Shown: one piece after another, positions 48,757-60,529 of the stretch
Layout of the letters: each line of letters starts with the position of its first letter
Numbering within the stretch: the first letter of the stretch is position 1
Assembly: GCA_963277665.1 (NCBI GenBank)
Contig: OY728122.1
Coordinates: forward strand, 1,980,972,883-1,981,036,882
Source of the DNA: Viscum album
Lineage: Eukaryota; Streptophyta; Magnoliopsida; Santalales; Viscaceae
Direction of reading: 5' to 3'
Length of the DNA: 64,000 nt
Notes under the pieces: generated by a model
The model's input: only the letters and a program-made list of their open reading frames with translations
Told to the model about the DNA's origin: nothing
Database searches by the model: none
Made by a program: the position numbers and the translations under genes

Positions 48757-49200
48757 TTTAGCACGTCAGTTATTTAACAACCGACTTGTTAATATTTTTT
48801 TTAATGTTTAGAATGTCTGTTATTTAATAACCGATGTAGAAAACAGTTTATCACGTCGTTTATAAAACAACCAACGTGATATATGTTTCTTTATACCGAA
48901 CTGATAAACTTCTGAGATTGGCTTTATCACGTTGTTTTTTTATAACCGGCATGGTAAAGCACTGAGCATTCCTTTATCACATCGGTTATTTTATAACCGA
49001 CATTTTAAAGCACACCAAATTCGATTTTCACGTCGGTTATACAATAACTGACATCAAAAATCTAATCTATGTATATTTTACGTCAGTTATTTTATAACCA
49101 ACATATAAAATTAATATTTAGCCATGTCGATTATAAAATAACCAACGTGATATATCGATCATTAAGGCTTTACAAACTAGTTATATAGAACAGACATGAA
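48757..49200 (-). repeat. Inner CACTA subterminal palindrome array (transposase 5' side)
   Basis: Six or more copies spaced about 50-65 bp: GTCAGTTATTTAACAACCGA (48765), GTCTGTTATTTAATAACCGA (48814), ACATCGGTTATTTTATAACC (48978), CGTCGGTTATACAATAACTG (49032), CGTCAGTTATTTTATAACCA (49081). The mirror-image relation to 41735-42290 supports the element boundaries. Confidence 0.85.
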
Positions 49201-49237
49201 TAATTACAATGTGTTAAAATTTTTTCCACTAGTGATA

Positions 49238-50364
49238 ATACCATTGAGACTGAACAACCCCCTCAATATATGTTAGTAAGTGATGTGCTTAATGAATTAA
49301 AATATTTCAGTTTTTCATTAGGTAAAGGTAGGTTGAAACCTAAAAAGAGGAAGAATGTTGACACTGAAACCACTTACAATAGAAAAAAGAGAAGTATTTT
49401 TTTTAATTTCCAAATTGGCCTACCAATTTGTTACATCAATTTTTATACGTAATGCGTATTGAGAAAAATATATCTGAAATTTCTCTTGTAATTCATCTGA
49501 ATGTCAAGAGAAAGACCAAAGACGACTTCCGATCTCGTTGAGACTTGTTGGATTGGGGTATTCGACCAGAACTGCATCCTGTGTGTATCGGTGAAGTCAA
49601 ATGGAAAGTTCCTTGTGCTTATTATGTGATGACACCATCATAGAAGGATCAATTTCTTGAATTATTGGAGTATATCAAGGTTCCCAATAGATATTCTAGT
49701 AACATATCTAAACATGTCAATATAAGAGACATGAAACTGAAATCTCTGAAAATTCATGATTATCACATCCTTCTTCATGAATTAGAAATTCAGCATTTTT
49801 TATCCAAAAATGTAAGGGTGACAGTGATTCTCTTGTGCCATTTTTAGAGACCATTTTGCTAAAAGTTTATCCTAGTCATTCTTGATAAAAATGCAGTAGG
49901 AGTCACAATTAGTTTTGTGTGAGATGGAATGGATTTTTCCTCCATCATTTTTCACTTGCATGTTTCATTTAACGGTTCATCTTCCATCAAAAACACTTCT
50001 TGGGGGACTAGTTTCTCTTCGGCGAATGTATCCTACTAAATGAAATATGTGCACAATGAAATCATATGTTCGAAACAAGAATTATCCTGATGGTTCGATT
50101 GTGGGGGGTTATCTGGATCAAGAATATATGGATTTTTTTTCAATATATTTTTCTGATGTCACCACAAGACATAATCGGACAATGAGAAATGAATATGACC
50201 AGTATGGGGAAATTGAGCCCTCATTTCCATATCTTCCCCAAATGGGAGGAATTTTTGGGTCTTATACATTGGCTACATTGAGCCTTGAATTGAGGGAGAT
50301 GGCACATCACAAAGTCTTTTTTAACTATGGTTTGTTCGATGACTATATCAAGAATGTAATTTAG
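49238..50364 (+). pseudogene. Outer CACTA TNP2-type transposase, 3' part with DUF4218
   Basis: Resumes the plus-strand transposase after the inner insertion. The frame at 49540-49660 reads RPELHPVCIG then PCAYYVMTPS with breaks; 49665-49847 is open with KVPNRYSSNISKHVNIRDMK and LKIHDYHILLHEL, matching the TNP2 block (K-V-P-x-x-Y-S-S-N-I, then L-K-S-H-D-x-H-x-(L/I)-(L/M)). At 49930-50120 the frames show FPPSFF, VHL, RRMYP, SYVRNKNYPDGSIVGGYL, matching DUF4218 (P-x-F-F-D-I-x-x-H-L, R-W-M-Y-P-F-E-R, Y-V-R-N-K-x-x-P-E-G-S-I-A-E-G-Y). The open stretch at 50047-50364 continues to its stop. Stops and frameshifts are present throughout. Confidence 0.8.
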
Positions 50365-50578
50365 ATATTTATATGTTATCTCATATTATGAAATTGCACA
50401 TATACCTTACACTTTTGTTATTATTTAATCTAGGGAACATAAAAAATTTATAAGTAGAGTTTATTGATTTTTTCCTTTGAGAAGGAGAGAGGCTTTGGAT
50501 AGCCTAGAGTTTCTTTCTTGGTTGAAATCAAAGGTATTTACATTGCAATAATTTGTTTAAAAATAGATATTCATTTAA

Positions 50579-51211
50579 TTGTATTATTCATATATACATC
50601 AGCTATTGAGTTTACCTATTGACTATGTTTCTCAGGAATTGAGAGAATTGGGTTTTGGTCTTAATTATTTGGTTTGTAAATGTAAATCTTTAATAATCAA
50701 TGGGTATAAATTTGTTATAATGGATCGAGTGGTGAAAATTAGAACACAACATGATGGCGTTATGTTAACCGCTATAATAGATTATTATGCCAGTGTATCA
50801 GATAGTCGGCCTCGATATGAAGATGTGTATTATTATGGGCTAGTTGATAAAATATTGTTATTAGATTACTAATATCAAGGTTGAGTCAATATGATGAAAT
50901 TTAAATGTTTTAAATCAATGAGACGCCATGGTACATTAAATGATGAATATCAATTCAGAGTTGTTGATATGAGTCGATGCCTACGTACCGATGAACAATA
51001 CATTTTTGCATCGATGGCTAAACAAGTGTTTTATGTGAAAGGTCATCTGAGACCCGATTATGGAGTCATTAATGACCCAATCCCCAGACATAGTTTTCAT
51101 GATGCTGGTGATGAAATTGTCATCAGTGATGTACCCATTGGTGTTGGCCAAAAAAATTCATTTGATGCATCAAATTGTCCCTTTGTGAGAGTTGATGTGA
51201 ACATAAAGTAG
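50579..51211 (+). pseudogene. Outer CACTA DUF4216 domain, C-terminal part of TNP2 gene
   Basis: Two nearly contiguous open stretches (50579-50872 and 50891-51211). They read NGYKFVIMDRVVKIRTQHDG, YYYGLVDKILLLDY, then MMKFKCFKSMR, DEYQFRVVDMSRC, and YIFASMAKQVFYVKG. This follows DUF4216: G-x-x-F-x-T-x-x-(R)...Q-N-S-G-V, Y-Y-G-x-(I/L)-x-x-I-x-x-(L/V)-x-Y, F-x-C-x-W, D-x-(Y/F)-G-(F)-T-x-V, and (P/Y)-F-x-(L/F)-A-x-Q-A-x-Q-V-F-Y-V. It is the least damaged coding block in the element. It lies just downstream of DUF4218 with a short presumed intron (50370-50575), the usual order in plant TNP2 proteins; its biochemical role is not known. Confidence 0.8.
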
Positions 51212-51600
51212 TAGTCGGTAATATAAAGAATCAACCATATATGTTCCCTGTTCTTTCAGTTTATATTGACATGAGTTTCTCAGGTTAGTATTTTTGTAAT
51301 TACATTAATTATGTTTCAGTTTGGAATGAAATGTTTGTTTTTTGTATTTTCATGTGTCATTTAATTAATATGATTTATGTCAATGTACAAAACATGGTAT
51401 AAATATTATTTTTTAAAAATTTATAACATGGTAATGTAATTTTAAAAATTGTTTTAGTCATTTCCTTTTATCATTTGTACAATTAGTAATTAAATGAAGT
51501 TAAATTGGTTCCCTCTCATGAATTTCTAATAGATGTAAGTTGAATGCAGGATTTGTAAAAAATATTTCTAAAAACATGAAATTTCATTCTTATGTAGATT
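51212..51600 (+). other. Spacer between TNP2-type and Transposase_24-type genes
   Basis: AT-rich 390 bp with no coding motif. It ends TTCATTCTTATGTAG, a good splice acceptor, 3 bp before the ATG at 51601, so the downstream gene may have an upstream non-coding exon, or the two parts may be one transcript spliced alternatively as in En/Spm. Confidence 0.45.
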
Positions 51601-53925
51601 ATGCCAAATAAAACAGATGGTCGAAGGAAGAAGCTATTTGATCCCAATCAACAGGGGCTTGAGCATGCGTTTCCTTCGCTTCCATCAGTGAGTATTATAA
51701 TTGCAATGTTTATTTTTTGAATTACATATAATTTCATGTTAATATTATTTATCAATTTTTTTAGGGACATTAAGTTCCACCGGATTCGGATCATAATCCA
51801 GTCAGCATGTGTATGATTGGGGATGCTCCAAGACCTAGACGAAGCACCCCGTCATACCCATTTCCACACTGACATACCATCAGACACCCCTAACACCACA
51901 CCTTTCAATCGTCCTCTTGAGTCTTCGGGGATGTTGCCATCTATACCTTCATCATCATCTCATCTACCAAATTATTAAAATTCTAGGACTACACTGTCTC
52001 CATAGATGTTTCCAGCTTTACCATATCCATATCCAATGATGTAACCCCAATCCTACTACCCATATGTTTCCATATCATCACCACCTCCAATTCCTACTTT
52101 CCAGCTAGCATCAGATGAGTATGTTACATTAGATTCTACTCCAGTGCATGAAGTTCACTCAGAACATGCACTGGAACAAACACTTCCTGCAGAGGCTGCT
52201 AAGTCAGGACAACCCACAGATCCATCACAGTCTATTGAGAAATCTGCAGACAGTTTTACTATTATAGCTATTTCAAATTATATCACTTTATTTTTTTTCA
52301 TGTTTTACAATGACATAATTCTTCTTTCCCCCTATTTTTCTTTTTCAGTGGGATCTTCTGCTAGGTGACGTGGGACCACTTGGATAAAGGAAGTTTGAAA
52401 TCTCCAGAAATAGCTAATGGTGGAATATAATCGAAAAAATTAGATGGTAGGTCAAACTGCAACGCAGTGTTGAAGTTTCATGGACACTTTGGCCAAGTAT
52501 CATGATATCATTACTGTGGAACCAGTGTCATGGAGATGTATCAGAAAATAGATTATGAAAAAAGCATGGGAGAAAATATGGGTAAGAAAATTATATAAAG
52601 TCATATCTATATTATTGGTGTATTTAAATGAAATAATCTGTTTATTGCAGATTCGTTTTAACATTCCCAACGGAGAATATGCTAAGACAGCAAGGTTGAT
52701 GGATGTTGGGGAGTTATGGAGCTCATACAAGCATGATTTGTATGTTTTTTGGAAGATAAGGGTTGGTACTGACTAAGATGGGGTACCCATATTCCCCGAC
52801 TGTCCAAAATGTTAATATGAAATAATGATTGCACATAGGAAGACTACTATGTTTAAGATAATATCAATATTTAATGGTTCACATATAAAATTTAATTCTT
52901 ATTACTTGTATTGGAATTTATTTTAGGAACTTTCATATAAAAACATGAAGAATAATGGATTCAATGACATATTTTCACACATTGGGGTGCACTAGAATGC
53001 CCGATCAGGAAAAGCGCCACATACTTTACCAAGGTATTGTGATGTTATACAGGATGTTCAACTGAAAATATTACTGAATGGACATAGGTCATATTTGTGC
53101 ATTTCTCATATATTGTCCTAATCTATATTTGTTCATTTCTCATTTTCAATAAGCTAAATTGGGCATCGAAGGTCCTGTACCTCATGCCAAATTATTTCGC
53201 TCCATTAGAAAGAAAAAGGATGGAAGTGAAGTAAATGCATAGACATAAGATAAAAGATAATGTTTTTTATTTATATTTTAAATATTTATACGAAATTAAT
53301 AATTTAATATGTTTATAATTTCAAAAGTGTGCCTTAGAGGCCCCCGATGGTAAAGAAGATGACAACTTCAAGCCACAAGATCATTTAAGTCAAGTATTAG
53401 GTGAGGAGTACTCAGGGAGAGTACGATGTCGACCAGGGAAAAACAAATCCCCTCTAAGTATTGGTCTTCATCAGGCTCTTCTCAAGCCTCCCAGACCTCT
53501 GAGCTGGAAATCACATATGCTGAAGCAGCTGAGGTAAAGAAAATCGTTCTAGAGGCGCGTGAAGGATGTAATCTGATGACCAAACAATTCATGAAAGCTA
53601 TGGCGGTATTGAGTCAATCGCTTCCATTAGAGGATATTGCTATTTTTGAATCATATATGGAATTAATGAGATTTTTAAATGATGTATGAGGTGATGACAA
53701 TGAGGGTCTTACTGGAAACGAAGGTGGTGGTGATAGAGCTGTGGGTGGTGAGGATGTTTTTGATTTTGTTGATGCTGTTGTTGGTGATGAGGCTACTGAA
53801 AACATTTGTTATGATGATGATGATGTTGTTGATCATGATTGGAATGGACATAGGGATGGGGTTGTCGGTGATGGGGGGCTATTAATCACCTCTATCTTTG
53901 ACATGGTAAGAAGAATTATGTGAGT
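51601..53925 (+). pseudogene. Outer CACTA Transposase_24-type (TNPA-like) gene
   Basis: The ATG at 51601 follows an acceptor and starts MPNKTDGRRKKLFDPNQQG. A Pro/Ser-rich stretch follows (51780-52180). At 52420-52570 broken frames give MVGQTATQC, MDTLAKYHDIIT and MKKAWEKIW, matching Transposase_24 (N-x-x-G-Q-x-x-G, L-x-x-x-L-(A/G)-x-x-x-R, K-x-x-(I/L)-W-x-x-(I/V)). After a presumed intron, 52650-52760 reads RFNIPNGEYAKTARLMDVG then WSSYKHDL, matching K-F-D-I-P and W-(R/K)-x-(Y/F)-K-x-x-L. Later pieces (53015-53230, 53330-53480, 53426-53689) give a likely coiled C-terminus and an acidic tail (53696-53920, with DDDDVVDHD). In-frame stops make it a pseudogene. TNPA-type proteins bind subterminal repeats. 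Confidence 0.65.
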
Positions 53926-54337
53926 ACCTTAAGAACATGAATTGAATTTTTGTATGGATGAGAATGTTAAAATATGTTTTCTTCTGAAAATTTCTACATA
54001 AACTTTATCATGCATTTACCTAAAGCTAACATTAGAATACATAGTCATGCATTTGGGTAAGCGATTCCCTTACTACCATAGAATACTTAGCTCTAAATGA
54101 TATCCCATATAGTGACATTAGATTCAATTTTATTATCTCTTTATTTTTCATAAATTATATAATTGACAAGTATAAATTAATGCTGGTAAAAAAGGAATAT
54201 TTTACTCAGTTGTTATTTCTAAAATTTAAATTTTGTAAAATCTGATGTTGTTCTATTGATTGAACTGATTGGTTTTTTTGAGATCCCAAGTTCCTGAATG
54301 ATATGGAACATGATAGAGATTTTTTTGGGTCTATAGG
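53926..54337 (+). other. AT-rich stretch downstream of Transposase_24-type gene
   Basis: No motif recognised; by position 3' untranslated or spacer DNA ahead of the first G-rich array. Confidence 0.4.
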
Positions 54338-54722
54338 TAATGTTTTAAGCAGGGTGCAGGGCGTAGGGTGGCTGGGTGCAGGGGGTGGGGAAGGGTGTAC
54401 GGGGATGGGGGGCTGGGTGCAGGGGTAGTTAGTCTGGGTACTGGGGGAGGGGTTCTGGGTGGTGGTGGTATTGTGGGTGCAGGGGGCTGTCCAAGAGGGG
54501 GGAGTGGGGGTGCAGGTGGAGGGTGAAGGGGGGTGCAAGTGGGGGGGAGGGGGCTGGGTGCAGGGGGGAGGGGGGCTGTGTGCGGGGGTGGAGCTGGGAG
54601 CTTGGGGGGGCTGGGTGCTGGGGGGGATTGGTGCTGGGGGGTGCTAGGTGCTGGGGGGTGGGGCTGGGTGAAGGGGGTATGGGGGAAGGGGGAAGTGGGG
54701 GTGCAGGTGGGGGGGAGGTTCA
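54338..54722 (+). repeat. G-rich minisatellite, first block of outer CACTA
   Basis: Tandem degenerate units around GGGGGGCTGGGTGCAGG (roughly 14-20 bp), G-rich on plus, which is the sense strand of this element's genes. The proline-rich minus frames (54206-54538 and 54331-54723) are repeat artefacts. It has many runs of three or more G and so has G-quadruplex potential. Confidence 0.9.
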
Positions 54723-57235
54723 TTGAGAAAAGCGATCACAATATTTCTGGTGAAAATCAGGGAATCCATATGTATATTATTTTCTCAATTTTTCTATAGA
54801 TTGATTGTTTTTTTCTTAATTGTGAATTTCTGAGCTACTTGAGCATTCATCAATTGTTTTTCTATATGCCCGGCTTTACCCCCCCCCCCCCCCCCCCCCC
54901 CCACTCCCTGAATTTGTGTTCTATTTGAATGTTGATACAAATTTTTAGGTGATGTTTTTATGTTTTCATTTAATGGGAGAGAATGATCATTAATGGAACC
55001 TTATGTAATGGCCAATTGAGATTTAAAGGCAAAACATTATGCAAGGTAATTCATTTTATACATCCATGGTTTATTTTTTTCATTTTGGTTTCTTTTGGCT
55101 ACACAACTCAGTGTTCAAGGAAATTTTATAATCTCATGTTTGACTGGAGCTTTCAATGTGTTTGGTTTTATGACGTTATTCACAGTTGGGTTGTAGGTAT
55201 GGGATTCCATGGATCTTGTATTTCCTGAAGGTATGTTTCACTAACGTGTGTTTTTTATTTGTGTTTTAAAATAATTATCATGGGTGTTTTCTATATATTA
55301 TTGTATTTAGTAAGCTATGTGGGTATATTGTTTAAAATATAATGAATATTTCATTCAAACTTGTCATATCACAATAAAAGAAACACCTTTAAATTTGTAT
55401 TCAAATTAATGTGTATGCACAATGAACTCTATAACCAGTTTGAAATATGGAAATTAATTATGCATACAGTTTAAACACATTTCAATTAGTATTTGAATCA
55501 TATTAATAATATTTTGTACATTTACAGGGTAATAAGAAGACATGGGTGTGCTGATATCAACATATTTGACTATGTTATGTAAGATTTTCTTAGAAATGGA
55601 AAAGAAGACCATGGACTTGGTTTCCATAGATTGATGAATGAATGTGGCCTTACCCAAGGTAGTATTACTTTTAAAAATATTATAAAATGTCTCAAAAAAA
55701 CTGAATCAAATTTTAGTCGTGTTAGAGTTCATTCTATTTCTTCTATCCATTGGTGTAAAAACAAAATTTTCTTTCATTTACACCATTGATTGCTACTTAA
55801 TACAATGAAAGAAAGTTGGATGAGGCTCTCTTGTATTTTCCTTGAATGAATTTCTATAGGATACTATTGTCAATCATGATATTTCAACTAATCCATTCCA
55901 CACTGGTGCTAAAAACATCACAATTTCTTCTGATAAGAAAGTGAAGCCCAACAATAGCACTGATTCGTCAAGCACTTCTGAAAGTGATTCCAAAGGAGCG
56001 AGCATTTATCAACTATGAATAAGAGTGGTCTATGGTTCTGATTGCTTGGTATAATTCTAACAAATTAATACCAATCTGTATCTTTTTTGTTTCATTCTTT
56101 TTTAATGATTATTAAACTATGTTCTATTTTAGGAGCCTCCTACTAAAGCTTCTCTTACACTGAATTGAAAGTATACTCTCTAAAAAATTCACCTTTTCAT
56201 TCGCCAAGGTTTCTACGAGTGATTCCTCTGGTCATCTAAAGTGGTTATGATGAAGATGTGAGGGTTCTAATTAATGCTCGTGCATTATATAAATAGTGCT
56301 AGTGGTTTCTAGTTTGATATATTTTATATAATATTTGCAATTGTGGTCACTAATTAGGCATTTGATTTTTTTTTGTGTAGAAAAAATTACCTACGAAATC
56401 ACATGGAACTATCATTAAATGTATACCATCAAGTCTTCTTGAAACAAAATAGGAGTCCAGTGATGATTTAGATATATATAGATTTGATGATGATGCTTAT
56501 AAGCTAGTGAGTAAGGATGATTTTATCTTTATCCCTACCAATATTTCATTTAATGAAATCATTGTCATAAATATTGTTCTTGTATGACATGGATTTTTAA
56601 GGTGCGTTTTTTATGAGAGCATAAACATTCAGTAGTTATTACAACAATATTATTTAATTTTTTAATTTCTATTACATAAAACATCTAATAATTTTCCCAT
56701 TCCTATTATGCAGGTTCTGTTATTTTTAGTTGCAACATTAAATGCAATGAAATTGATGATCAATCCAAATATTCAAATATTTGAAACCATCAAAAACATT
56801 TTTGTATACATATTTACATTATTATCATTAGAATAATACTTTCAGTGGTTATGTAGCACTACATACATTAGCATGACTTCTACTGTAACCTTTATATTAG
56901 GAGTGCTTACTCTACGAGCCCATACTAACAACAATGTTTACACTGTAAAAGTATACATATTTACACATTTGGATTCATTAGTATCAATATTACAATAGAA
57001 TTTTTTACAGGGGTAGTAATCACACAAGCAATTTTTATACTAACATCATTATTGTAGGATTGCTTAGATTATTAGTTTTTAGACTAGAAATTCATACACT
57101 TTAACTGTTCATAGAAACATTACATGTACAAACACCTTTTCATAATGATTATGTATAGGAAATAAATGGGTAAATAATCTAGGAAGCATGTGAACCATCC
57201 TGCTGAAGCTCTATCTAAAATGACACGAGGAGCCC
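54723..57235 (+). other. Low-complexity and AT-rich region with short unassigned frames, outer CACTA
   Basis: Contains a C24 homopolymer (54879-54902), short plus frames such as 54983-55228, and pieces with exon-like codon use, for example 55535-55660 and 55870-56020 (reading a Ser-rich stretch TDSSSTSESDSKGASIY). No domain was recognised. Candidates are further exons of a transposon gene or captured host sequence. The 56600-57190 part is AT-rich with nothing seen. Confidence 0.35.
54879..54902. repeat. C24 homopolymer
   Basis: Twenty-four consecutive C on plus, opposite in strand sense to the surrounding G-rich arrays of the outer element. The length is prone to sequencing or assembly error. 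Confidence 0.85.
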
Positions 57236-57800
57236 ACTCACTAGTTTTGGGGAAGAGGATAGGGGTGTGCCAAAGTGGGTGTGTTGGGGGGGATGGTGCT
57301 GGGGAAGAGGGTAGGGGTGTGTGCTGTGAGAAGTGGGTGAGGGGGGAGGGGGTGTGATGGGTGGGGGGTTACAATTATTCAAGGGGGTGCTGGGGAAGAG
57401 GTAAGGGTGGGGGTGTGATTGGGAAGAGGGTAGGGGTGTGTGCAGGGGGGCTGGGGGGAGGGGGGCAGGGGTGTGGGTGTGTAAGGGAGGGGGTAGTCAA
57501 GAAGTGTATTGGGGGTAGGGATGGGGGCAGTCCAGGATTGTGCAGGGAGGGGGAAGGTTGCAGGGGGAGGGGGGCTATCTTGGAGGGGGCTGTTAGGTGG
57601 GGGTGTGAAAGGGTGTCTTGTCCATAGGGGAGATTGGGGGTGTGCAAAGATGGAGGGGATGTGCTGGGAGGCTGTTCATGGGGAAGGGGGAGTGCTGGAT
57701 GATGGGGGGTCTGGTGCTGCTAATGATAGAAAGAGGTGGGAAAGGGGGAGGGGGTGTGCTGGGGGGAGGGGGTTTGTCGAGGGGGAAAGACCCATGAGGC
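57236..57800 (+). repeat. G-rich minisatellite, second block of outer CACTA
   Basis: Units such as GGGGAAGAGGGTAGGGGTGTG and GTGCTGGGGGGAGGGGG, more irregular than the first block. The start recurs in tandem: GGGGAAGAGG(A/G)TAGGGGTGTG at 57250 and 57301, with a related copy at 57420. Confidence 0.85.
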
Positions 57801-59061
57801 ATTGAAAATTGATCCAAAATGATTATATACCATTAATAGGAAGATTGATAATTAATTAATAGGAATGTACTATTAGACAATATCATTTTGATGCTTGGAG
57901 CTATTTCCCCCTTGCTTGCAGGAACATGATTGGACCCATAAGGTGTCATGGTTCTTATATGTAGGGGAGTGACTTGTTTAATCACAGGAAACATGTATGT
58001 TTTAGTTGAGTTTTTATTTTATTTTCATTATCGCATCAGCCACATTGGCCTTTTACCACTTTCTACGGATGAAGGGAACTTATATTATGTGAAGGGGGCC
58101 ACAAGTGCCCTGGAGGAAACTACGCAGTTTTCTTTGCATGGGAGGGAGATCTGGGAAGATGAGGGATTGATAGTTTTTTTCATTTTTTTCTTCTTTTACT
58201 ATTTTACTTCTGTGTATTTTATTTTCTTTCGGCATGGATTTCTGACATATGGATGGGTTAAGCCAAATTTTTATTTATTTCCGGCTATTGTTTTATTTAA
58301 TTGTTTTCGGTGGTGATTAATCCCTTATTCAGAACACCAAACACATATAAATTTCTCCAAATCATGAATTTCATTTCATTATGAAATTCTTCCATTCATA
58401 CCTTCACCCTCGGCCTCTTCCAAGACTTCTTATTTATGATAACACAACTAATGAACTCTTAATATATAAATTTTCAATACTTTTTCATATAATTGATCTT
58501 CATTCCATTATTTTCGACAAATAACATGCCTCTTTATTCAAACATACCTCATTCACAACTCATATATTTTTCACAAATCCAACCAATCAATCCTTGGTTT
58601 CAATAATCCCCCATTTCGATGATCCTATTTTTGAATTATTTTCCTCTGGTAGAGAGGTTAGTGGCCCTATTCCTCCCATTAAAGAGAAGGTGAAAAATAC
58701 TATCTTATGGGATGATATAGTAGATGTGTCTCATATATACTAGGAGGTAATTTCTTTTAAAGATGTTATATCAAGGGTCATATATGATGAACAGATTAGA
58801 GAAGCATCCAAGAATTGTAAAGATGAAGTGAAATATGATGCAAAGGCTAAGGTGGATTCCAATTACTCGTAAGAAAAATGAACGGTCTATTCAAAGATCT
58901 AGAAAGGTATGTCAAAATTTATTTACGAATTTTCTGATAAGAACATTTTTTATTCTTTGAACACTTTGTCCAGCTATTCTTATGTTTTGAATGTTGAAAA
59001 TAATTAATTGTGGTTCCATTGTTTTTGCATTCTGGTATGCATTGTTTCTCAGTAGTTTCAT
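57801..59061 (+). other. Unassigned region with a 122-codon frame (57948-58316), outer CACTA
   Basis: A plus frame at 57948-58316 has a plausible coding middle (VSHIG-like start, LLPLSTDEGNLYYVKGATSA, LEETTQFSLHGREIWEDEG) followed by a very hydrophobic Phe-rich tail that could be read-through into intron. At 58640-58900 another frame reads PIPPIKEKVKNTILWDD and later KDEVKYDAKAKVD. No family was recognised. These may be exons of an unknown third gene of the element or captured host gene pieces. Confidence 0.3.
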
Positions 59062-60510
59062 AGGGGGTTGGGGCTTGGTGAAGGGAGGGGGGTATGGGTG
59101 TAGGGTGGGGGGGCTCGGTGCAGAGCTGGTGTAGTAAGTACTGGGGGTGCATAGGGGGGTTTCCAGGAGGTGCGGGGTAGTGGGGGGTGCAGGTGGGGGG
59201 GGGGACAGTGGGGGTGTAGGTGGGGGAGGGGGACCTTGGTGCAGGGTGTAGTGGGGGGCTGGTGGTCTAGGTGAACGGGGTGCCAGGGGTAGTGTGGGGG
59301 CTGGGCAGGGGGGTGCAGGGGATTGTGGGGCTACGAGAAAGGGGAGCGGTTCTCGGTGTATGTGGCACTGGGGGTGCAGGGGGTGTCCAAAGGGGGGCGG
59401 GGCAGTGGGGGTGTAGGTGGGAGTGGGTGGACAGTGGGGGTGCAGGTGGGGGGAGGGGGACCTGGGTGCCAGGGGTAGTGGGGGTGGGTTCGTGGGGGAG
59501 TGTGTTCTGGGTGAAGGTGGTATTGGGGGGTTCAGGGGTGCGTCCAGGAGGGGGGGTTGGTAGTGTATGTGTGTGGGGGGGGGGGTGGACCGTGGGGGCA
59601 TAGGTGGGGGTGGGGGTGGACAGTTGGGGTGCATGTGGGGGGATGGGGACCTGGGTGTATGGGATAGTGGGGGGATGGGGGTCTGGGTGTAGGTGGTACT
59701 AGGGGTGCATGGGCATTGTCCAGGAGGGGGGGGAGTGGGGGTGCAGGTGGGGGTGGGGGTCAGTGGGGGTGCAGGTGGGGGGGGGGAGGGGGACCTGGGT
59801 GCATTTGGTAGTGGAGGGTATGTGGGGATGGGTGGTGGGGGGAATGGGTGTTTGGGTAGTGGAGGGGAGGGGGGGGGGGGTTGGCTGGGTGCAGGGGTAG
59901 TGGGGCTAGGTGTAGGGGGAAGGGGTTCCAATGTGCAGGATGTACAGGGGGTACAGGGGGGTGTCTAAGAGGGGGGTAGTTGGGGTGCAGGTGGGGGGGG
60001 GGATAGTGGGGGTGCAGGTGGGGGGTGGGGGTAGTGGTGGGGTGAACGTTGGGGGAAGTTGGGGTAAAGGGATAAGGGGGTAGTGGGGGTGAAGGGTGCA
60101 GGGGTTGTAGGGATAGAAGGGGGAGGGGGAGTCCATGGGGGTCCAGGGGGTCCGGGGGGGGGGGGGGGTCTAGTTGGGGGGGTCTAGGGGGGTGTTGAGG
60201 GGTCATGTTGGGGCGGGCAGTGGGGGTGTCCAGGGGTTTCAGGGGAGGGGGTTCAAGAGGGTTTTGTCTAGAGGGGAGAGTGGGGGTGTGCAAAGGCGGA
60301 GGGGTGTGCTGGGGGGGGTATATCCAAGGGGGAAGGGAGGGGCTACATGGTGTCTATCCGGGGGGATCAGGGGGGTTTTGAGGGGTGTCAAGGTGGGGTG
60401 TGCAAGGGGTTCTATCCAGATGGGAGAGTGGGGGTGTGCAATGGGGGAGGAGATGTGCTGGGGGGGGGGGTCTATCCAAGGGGGAATGGAGGGGATATAT
60501 GGGGTCTATC
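59062..60510 (+). repeat. G-rich minisatellite, third and longest block of outer CACTA
   Basis: About 1.45 kb. The first part uses units like GGGGGTGCAGGTGGGGG with GGGGACCTGGGTGCA inserts; the last 300 bp change to units with TCTATCCAGGGGGGA and GTGTGCAAAGGGGGAG. The longest open frame of the window (339 codons, minus 58912-59931) is an artefact of this repeat. Strong G-quadruplex potential on the sense strand. Confidence 0.9.
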
Positions 60511-60529
60511 CATTGGGGAAGCTTCTATT

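Larger units (their letters stand above)
41689..49234 (-). mobile_element. Inner CACTA DNA transposon, 7.5 kb, inserted in the outer transposase gene
   Basis: The left end reads CACTAGTGCAGAAAACATTT; the right end, read on minus, reads CACTAGTGGAAAAAATTTT, a clear inverted pair. ATA flanks both ends (41686-41688 and 49235-49237), a 3-bp target duplication. Both subterminal regions carry many copies of a CGTCGGTTATTTAATAACC-type palindrome. The recognisable coding relics (transposase-associated domain, Ulp1-like peptidase) read on minus, so the element lies opposite to its host element. It is dominated by C-rich (plus strand) minisatellites. Its true length is uncertain because of the N gap at 45464-45663. 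Confidence 0.9.

Noticed and set aside
54723..59061. A second Ulp1-like peptidase in the outer CACTA
   Set aside because: I looked for the H-W and E-C-G blocks on both strands and found no convincing match; the HSWVVG at about 55180 lacks the surrounding pattern.
58912..59931. 339-codon proline-rich open frame on minus, the longest in the window
   Set aside because: It spans the third G-rich minisatellite; the repeat lacks stop codons on several frames of both strands, and the protein has no domain. The same applies to frames at 42288-43295, 46306-48395, 54206-54799, 57361-57817 and 59760-60637.
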